NCBI GenBank assembly: GCA_026874595.1
Contig: CM049318.1
Coordinates: forward strand, 2,231,741-2,295,740
Length of the DNA stretch: 64,000 nucleotides
Direction: 5' to 3'
From: Sipunculus nudus
Lineage: Eukaryota > Annelida > Sipuncula > Golfingiida > Sipunculidae
Shown here: one piece after another, positions 39,001 to 46,983 of the stretch
How positions within the stretch are numbered: the stretch's first letter is position 1
How the letters are laid out: each line of letters starts with the position of its first letter
Made by a program: the position numbers and the translations under genes
The notes under the pieces: generated by a model
Databases searched by the model: none
The model's input: only the letters and a program-made list of their open reading frames with translations
Told to the model about the DNA's origin: nothing

Positions 39001-41269
39001 TACAAGAAAAACAGAGATGGTCTAAAAAGTAAGTTTTTATTGTGAACTTTCCTGACCTATGACCTTCGCCTTTTGCCCACATATCAACAGGATTCTTTCT
39101 AGAGTGATGGGTAACTACTAATCACTTTAAACTGGAATAATCACTTGGAAAACAATGTGTGAATAATTTAGACCTGCAACCTTTAACCTCCTGACTAGCT
39201 GACCCCAAAATCAATTAGTTATTTCTTCAAGCAAAAAGACCCATAAATATGAAGTTTGAATTAAATTGAGTGAGGCATTGATGAGGCATATGTGAAAGAC
39301 TGAAGGTTTAGAATGAACAGTTTAGCTTGAAGTATGTTCACAAGCAATTGGAACAATTTAGTATTGTGACCTTGACCTCTGACCTTTTGAACTCAACATC
39401 AATAGGGGTCTTCCCCTATTGGTAGGTAAGTCATACATGACAGATAAAAGGTATAGATTGAAAAATTTGCCTTAAAATGACTCAATGCAGATGTGGGTGC
39501 TGTGAACTTGACCATTGACCTCAGAATCAACTGGTCTTTACCCTTGTTGGCAGAGAAGCGATATGTCAGTTGCTGGCCAAATGGTCTGCTAGTTCTCAGG
39601 ACAGTGAGAAAAAGGGTTTGAATTAATTGAGCCTCCTGCCTTATTTACGAGGGGCGGCTCACAGGGGTTGGTGAATGATAATTTTATTAATATAAATATT
39701 TTGGTCAACATTCTGGTGATTGGGGACTTTCTTCGGTTCCCAAATATGCATAATAATCGACCACAATATTGTTTTTTGCTTTTTTTCCTTCTGCTATATC
39801 TGTGCTTGCGCCAAATAAAAAGTATTGTTGATTTTCAAAAACTGTTCTTTGTGAAAATATTAGTCGTAAGTCAAAATTTTGAGCCTGATATTTCCTTTTT
39901 TACCTTGGTCTAGATCCTAAGGTTTCACAGCCGATTCTCCATTAAAGCTCTACTGCGGAGGTGGTGTGTGTGTGTGGGGGGGGGCTCTTTGCGGGGGTTT
40001 AACTGGGATATGAAAATACAGCGCAGACGAGGACATCATACGTGATGATGATTTTGAAATCCTAAACTCCAGCTGGCTGAAGACGATCGACACTGACAGA
40101 CTCGTTGCATCCAATTACATCAGGTACGTCATAGGATATGACGTATACAGGCCTTTATCCTGTGCATGGTGTATCGTTATAATTATATTATACATCATCT
40201 GGGTACTGGAGAGTATTCCAATTCACCTTCTGTCATTCCTAAGATTTAACTGAAATAAACAATGAAACACGAAAACACAAGCACAAGTAAGAAATGCACC
40301 TACCTCTCTACTGGAGCGAAAAGCCTACTGTGAATTCTTTCGTTTTTCTCCTTGATATAAACTATAAACTTGATCATGCATATTACAAAGGTGACGTCAA
40401 CCAGAATGTACGTATTTCCGAATACATACTAGCCATGGTCATGATCAGCTTTCCGAACACTCCCAATATACATTTTTATACATATTGGCATTGTTTGATT
40501 TGCCCTGTAACTTTACACATATTTAATGATTCGCTTATTCTACAGATTGGAATCAGGTCGTAGTGTTGCGTTATGTTTCGTTATACGATATGTTATGACA
40601 GAATTCCCTTGTGTTTTGCGCATGCATTTGTCTTCAACCACACCTACTCTATAGCTCTTCCATTTTGATCAGCTTATATTGACTTATATAAACAGAAAGA
40701 ATGGGGAAAATGTGGAGGAAAGTTTGGAATCGAACACTTGAGCTTCCGATTTCGCGCAGGTAGCTCAGAAGGTATGAGGTTCGTTACCCCATCGGCGGGA
40801 ACCGTACGATTAAATGTGTTCGTATCCCATTATTATTAATGTATAATACAATGAGGTAGCATGGCTACATTTTCATTTGCACTGGTATTTAATTTGTTTT
40901 TCTGCTTATGGATTTCATGAAAATGTATACCTAATGACCTTTCAATTTCTTACATTCATGCATTTTTTAACTCTGTTTTTTATCACTTTTGTCTAGCGAA
41001 TATTTCCATCAAACTTCATGTCAGTGACCTGTTTCTGTGACATATTTCAGTATCTTTGAGTATTTCTTACCTTTTCAAAATTGATAATAAATCGATATTT
41101 CATTTTTTTTCAAGAATACACCTTTATATATGAAATGATATCCAAAATGAAATTTATCCTTAGCAGTTATAGTGCAATGAGGATTGTTATATAACATTCA
41201 GTTTGATCACGCGGCATGACGACATTTTTAAAAACAGCACCTGTCGGTTAATGAATCAAGCCTCCTGGA

Positions 41270-41340
<71 letters not shown>

Positions 41341-44239
41341 GCAACGGTGAACAGATTTGTGATATTATATTTAGGCGTTGGAACTATGAGTCATTTATAA
41401 ATAGGCGTGCCTGTGTATGTCTGGCTTTCATGTGGGTCAGACGGCCTTTTGCCCCGGTAGCCTCGTTGTGGGACCTGTATCGTTTATCAGCATACGAAAT
41501 GAGGGGTATTTTGTTTGATGACGAGGCAGTCCGGATCTCTGCACACCCAGATGTATTCTTAATATACACACGTGTATTACCGGAACGCTAGATGTGGGAT
41601 CGCGACATAGAACCCATGAGAGAATGACAATCAGACAGAGACGGAGAAAGGGAGAGACAGGCAAATAGACAGACAGACAGAGAATTACGGGATTTAATGA
41701 CCGATGTTTGAGAAGCTTAATCTACAGTATATACTACTTTACACCTTAGGAATATATTATGGGATGGCTTCATACATGAGCTGCAAATCATACTTTTACT
41801 TTATGCCAATTGCTTTTTATCAGAATGTGGACAGTGATCAAACAAAACATACTATATGCCTTTAAATGTTATGCATGTGGTTACTCCTATATATATATAT
41901 AAATATATATAAATATACGAGTATATGTATAAATATATACTACTTTTTATACATGTATTATTTTCGCGTATATTACAGTTATTATAATACTTAGGAAGGC
42001 ACATTGGTTTCATTTCGGCAAATAAGACAAAAAGGTGGAAAAACTGTTTAAAAAATTTCAGTAATTAATATGAAGTCAAAGATTTCGAGTAGTTACCCTA
42101 TGTCAATGTATTTAAAATTGTTACACCTAGATGCAGTTGAGCATAAATTCTGCATGAGAAAAAATATAACTGATTTATGAACAGGTGTTATTTTTTATAG
42201 CCAAGAAAACACGACGACATTAGTTTGTAACGGCAGTCACACGAAAAAATGCACTGTGCTGGACATCCGTCCAAGTGCAATGATATCACTGTGCACATTC
42301 GGTAATTTTACTGAATGTATGTGAAGTACATAGCAGAAAACAAATGAATATGCCAATTAGGTTATGTAGTTTAAGGCACGCATGTGATATGTAAACAGTA
42401 TACATTGATGGCTAGAATCGCCAAGCCTGGTTTCCTGCCCGCTTTCTCTCCCAGACTGGGCCTCAGCTGCAGGTGGAAATATTATAGGACACGGGACCCA
42501 GTCTAATGATCGCTCAGCCTCCTTACATCATGAAATACATTCTAGCCTACTGTGACAGGTCATTGGGTACATGTTAATGTTCTTGGAGAAATAGAACAAT
42601 TGACTTAAAGCACAAAAGGAAGCACCGCGTATCCTTTTATTCAGGTAACTCTCTAGACAGTCAGGTCTGCGTCAATGAATTCCAAGGCTTTTGTCTGCTC
42701 TGTGAGAAACTCGGTGACATTCTTATTTCATCACGGGTCCATGTTCTTTTGACTGCCTTTGATCATTTGAGATTAGGACAATGCGGGACATTCACATTAA
42801 GACAGAGCAGAGCGGGCGGCGTCTGAACATGTAAGATCACTACTTCTTGTGATTAAAGTCTGGTTTATGTTATCCAAAGGATGGCGTAAAATAACTCGAC
42901 ACTCAATTGTAACACTGCAAGAACCAAAACCGTAACAAGTCATTAAATCTCTAAAGCCTTAATATACAGGTTAAGAGGTTCTTATAACATCATAGTGTGC
43001 ACTCATTGTTCTAATCAGTGAAAGAGATGGCGGTCTTCTTATCAAAGATTAGTCATGTTATACCGCTGTACAATCACGTATTTGTTCATCGCTTTCATGT
43101 ACGCTTTGCTACTTTTCAACAATAGGGCAAGCTTGTAATATGAGAAAAAAGATCGCGTGTACAAGAAGGCAGCTATTATATCTGGATAAAGAACAGTTTT
43201 TGATATTACTTGAGCAAATATGAATATACCGACAGAAATACACTCAGTGACTTCCAAATGCCATAGGTTTTTTTGCGTTTGTGTGGCAGGCATTGTTTCA
43301 ATTGCGACAACTGAATTTAAAGGCAAGTGTTTCAATGTATTAAATGCTAATGCAAAGAAAGATTAAATGTTATTAAGTACAATTGCATAACAAATTATCA
43401 ATTGGAGTTTTACCAACAAGTATATATTTGCATAAGGACACTATTTAATCACACAACAGAGAACCCAGGTTTACCGAAACGTTGTTGATGTTTTATATCA
43501 AAATTAATTAAATAACAGTGTGACAGTATATCAGGAACAATTTTCACACTATGTGCCAATAAAGACCTATGGGATATTATTGGAACAAGGAACTGTATTT
43601 TCATTAGAAAACAAACCTACTATCTTGTTATTTTTCGTGCATTATTCGGAGTATCCTACTATCATTTGCAGATAAGGTTATCCCCAAAGCATTCCTTCGG
43701 CTTCTATACTACAAGATACGGGACTACTGGCTTTCAAGCTCTCTCCGCAGATAGATTCCGACCTATATATACTGTCCTCGGAGTATTTTTTTTTTTTCTT
43801 TTGTATTTCTGTACCCTGACCTTGCAAAAATGTTGTGACCATACATTGGGGCGTATAGACTGAAATCCGGATGTCGCAGGTCTCATGTCGGAATTCAGGG
43901 ATCACCGCAAGTATCTTAAACTTTAAGGATTGGTGCCCCTAGATAAAGAATGGATACTTGAGCTTACGTCATCCAGATATCCCATTGTCTGGCCGCACTA
44001 AATGTTGCGCTTTATATCATATATAGTGCCTGTTTTGGGTAAAATTAAGTTTATATATATATATATAACAAATTGTGGTTTGCACTGGTTTGCAATTAAG
44101 GGTTATATATATAGGGATATGTGCTTATTGCGGGGTATTAGGACAGAAAGCCAAGTCCTTATTTAATCCTTTTATGCATGTACGTAGGGTATGAATGTCC
44201 ATTTGATCGGATGTTAACTTGTTCTTGAGTGCACAAGTA

Positions 44240-44292
<53 letters not shown>

Positions 44293-46923
44293 TTGGAACC
44301 TAATATCAACAGATCACGTAGTCGTGACGAGATAAAAAAAAAATATGTTTCTGTAACACTACGCAGCGTGAAATGTCTAGGGGAATGAATTAAGAAGTCA
44401 GAGGTTTTTGTTAACAAATGAATATAATTTATTCTTAAAACAATCCTAACATTAAAATACACTAAATTAATACAATTACACAGTTTAACAACAGTACAAC
44501 AGCAAATCAATACAATTACACAGTATAATAAATAGAGTGTGCAGTACCTGGATACTACCACTGTCACAGCGACAACAAGTGCTTTAAAACCAATAATCCA
44601 CGTAAACAGTTCAAATAGTCCTAAGTAAAGCTCTTGTTGTAATCCCGAAAGCAAACTGGAGACAGTCCCACTAAACCTGCACAGAGTTCGTAGAACCACT
44701 GACACTAATTCAATTATCGGATAGATCCAAAAATAAATCATACTCTTCCGTGCCCGCTGGAATATTTCTCTCTCCTCTCTCGGCTCTAAACACAGCCCCT
44801 TATTTATTACTTTTCACCTCAAGCCGAGAACTTTCCATTTCACGAACAATCAAAAAGAACCAACAATACATAATACACACGCCCAAAGAGCATACTAGAA
44901 CAAAGAACGGTGTGTTTCTTCACGTCAGACTACACACGTGGGCGCGTCTCCCATGGCAACGGACAATGCTAGCGCTACACAGACACATGTAAGACTGCTG
45001 CACACAATAAAAGAGACACCTGTAACAATATGCTAATTGTGAATCTACCGGTGCTAGTAATCGTATTTTTTTACTCTCTCATCGTCTTTGGATACGAATA
45101 TTAATACATTATCCGGAAATATTTCTCAGAGACTATTTATACCAAACATAAATGACTAATTTCCAGGAAGGCAATATATTTGGACCGATGGACATGAAAT
45201 CCCTATTAATCGCATAATGTATGACATTAATCGGAAGTTATATGAAGCGTGTCTTGAAAAAAACATATACCAGTGTTAAAGACAGGCCTGTCAAGACGTA
45301 CCATAAACCAGTATTTTATGATTTTTTTTGCGGTAAAAGTACCCCTTTAAAAATTCTTGTGGACATTGTAAAAAAAAATAATTATATGTCGCTACATTTA
45401 AAAAGTCGCCATTTCTACAGGAATATTCCCCGATCGAAACGTTGATAGAAAATATACATTTAACGGCTTCGCTTACCAACGTAATTAAGGGTTGTTTGAG
45501 CTCATTTCTAATAAAAAAGATGTTGAACTATTTAACAAGTATATTATATACTTTTATGTATCATAATCGTGTACTAGCCAAAACAGCTTATGTCTATGTT
45601 ATAAAAATCCGCTATATTAAAAACGACATCAATGTGATTAGCTGATTGGTGCATAAAGACAATTCTGTTGACAATGAATACTATAAAGATGCACGTCAAT
45701 CACCATGTACTTCCAACGCACGTACCTGGTCTGTTTGAACATAACATTTAAGTGGTGATGTTATATTTAGTGCCAGACTAATGACAAAGCTATCATATTT
45801 TTTTTAAGCCAACAGCATACTGCGTGAGGATATAATGGAGAAACAACACGCTGTGTGTACATCAACGAAGAAAAAACGCAACTCCGCGTGCTAACTTAAA
45901 AGACCGTTTCCATAAATTTTCTACCCCACGGGACTACTAACGCCGCCTACAGGCGATCGGCGTAAAAAAGCTGGAAAAGGCACTTAGGACAGTTGCACCG
46001 AATGCCCGTACAGGTAACAAGGCAGAGAGAAAAAGTTACAACCTGAAAAACCGAAGATGTAACCATCTAATTAAACAGTGTGGGCCCCCAAGGCCGCCGA
46101 CTCGGATCCGCACGAGCAAAGAATCATAAACGGATCACAGAGAAACGACAGTTGTTAATTATCGAAGCAGCGGCTGACGTGTAGAATTATCCAACTCAGC
46201 TTGTTTGTTTAGGAACTAACCGGCTTTTATTGAGACTTCAGGGTGATAATTATTTCAAAGGATGCCATTACAAAGTCTGACAGAGGTTCAGCTACGGACA
46301 TTCGTCTCGTGTTGAATTTTTCACTGCGTCCGCTTGACGTCAGTCCGTTGAATTGCGGCTTATTTTATCCCAGTGATAATGACTTCACCGATCTTCAAAG
46401 ATTTTTTAACACAAATACATAAAGATACATGGTAACCATGTGACAATGACTGTGTACTGAGGTTTTTTTTTATAACGAGCATGAAATTAAATTATTACCT
46501 AATTAGTTCCGGATAAGCGGAGGTTTGGATAACATGGTAACTGTAAACAAGACAAATATGTACATATGCATGTCAAAATCAGTCAGTATCGCCGCACTCT
46601 GTACTCTCGTTGTTCAGTGTACACATGGCGCTCAGTGTATAACTGCTGCACGTCAAAGATAACTGAAAGCTAAACTTTTAAAATCCCGGTATCAGTATAA
46701 AAGAATATTTATGGAGTCTCAAGGTCTAGTTAAGCACTTTCGTGTCAAGACTGACGGCCTTTGCAAAGACTTTCTAAATCGTCTTTTATCTGATATATCA
46801 AGTTCTAATCGTACATGTGTTGTCATACAGTTCTTACACTGGAGAGACCATTCTAATCAAACAGGTGACACCTGACGGTTATCACTCACATTGAGTGTTC
46901 GGGACAAATACTATAGTGACAAA

Positions 46924-46983
<60 letters not shown>

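Noticed and set aside
40755-40795. tRNA-like A-box (tagctcagaagg) and B-box-like ggttcgttacccc
   Set aside because: The boxes are only about 10 bp apart, leaving no room for an anticodon arm; at most a SINE scrap.
43042-43335. 97-codon minus-strand ORF in SEC14L intron 1
   Set aside because: It has an ATG and reasonable composition, but there is no splice or promoter evidence and it lies in AT-rich intronic DNA where such lengths can occur by chance.
44214-44741. 175-codon hydrophobic minus-strand ORF
   Set aside because: It runs from inside the probable LTR through a (TA)n tract (YIYIYI tail); composition is that of AT-rich noncoding DNA.
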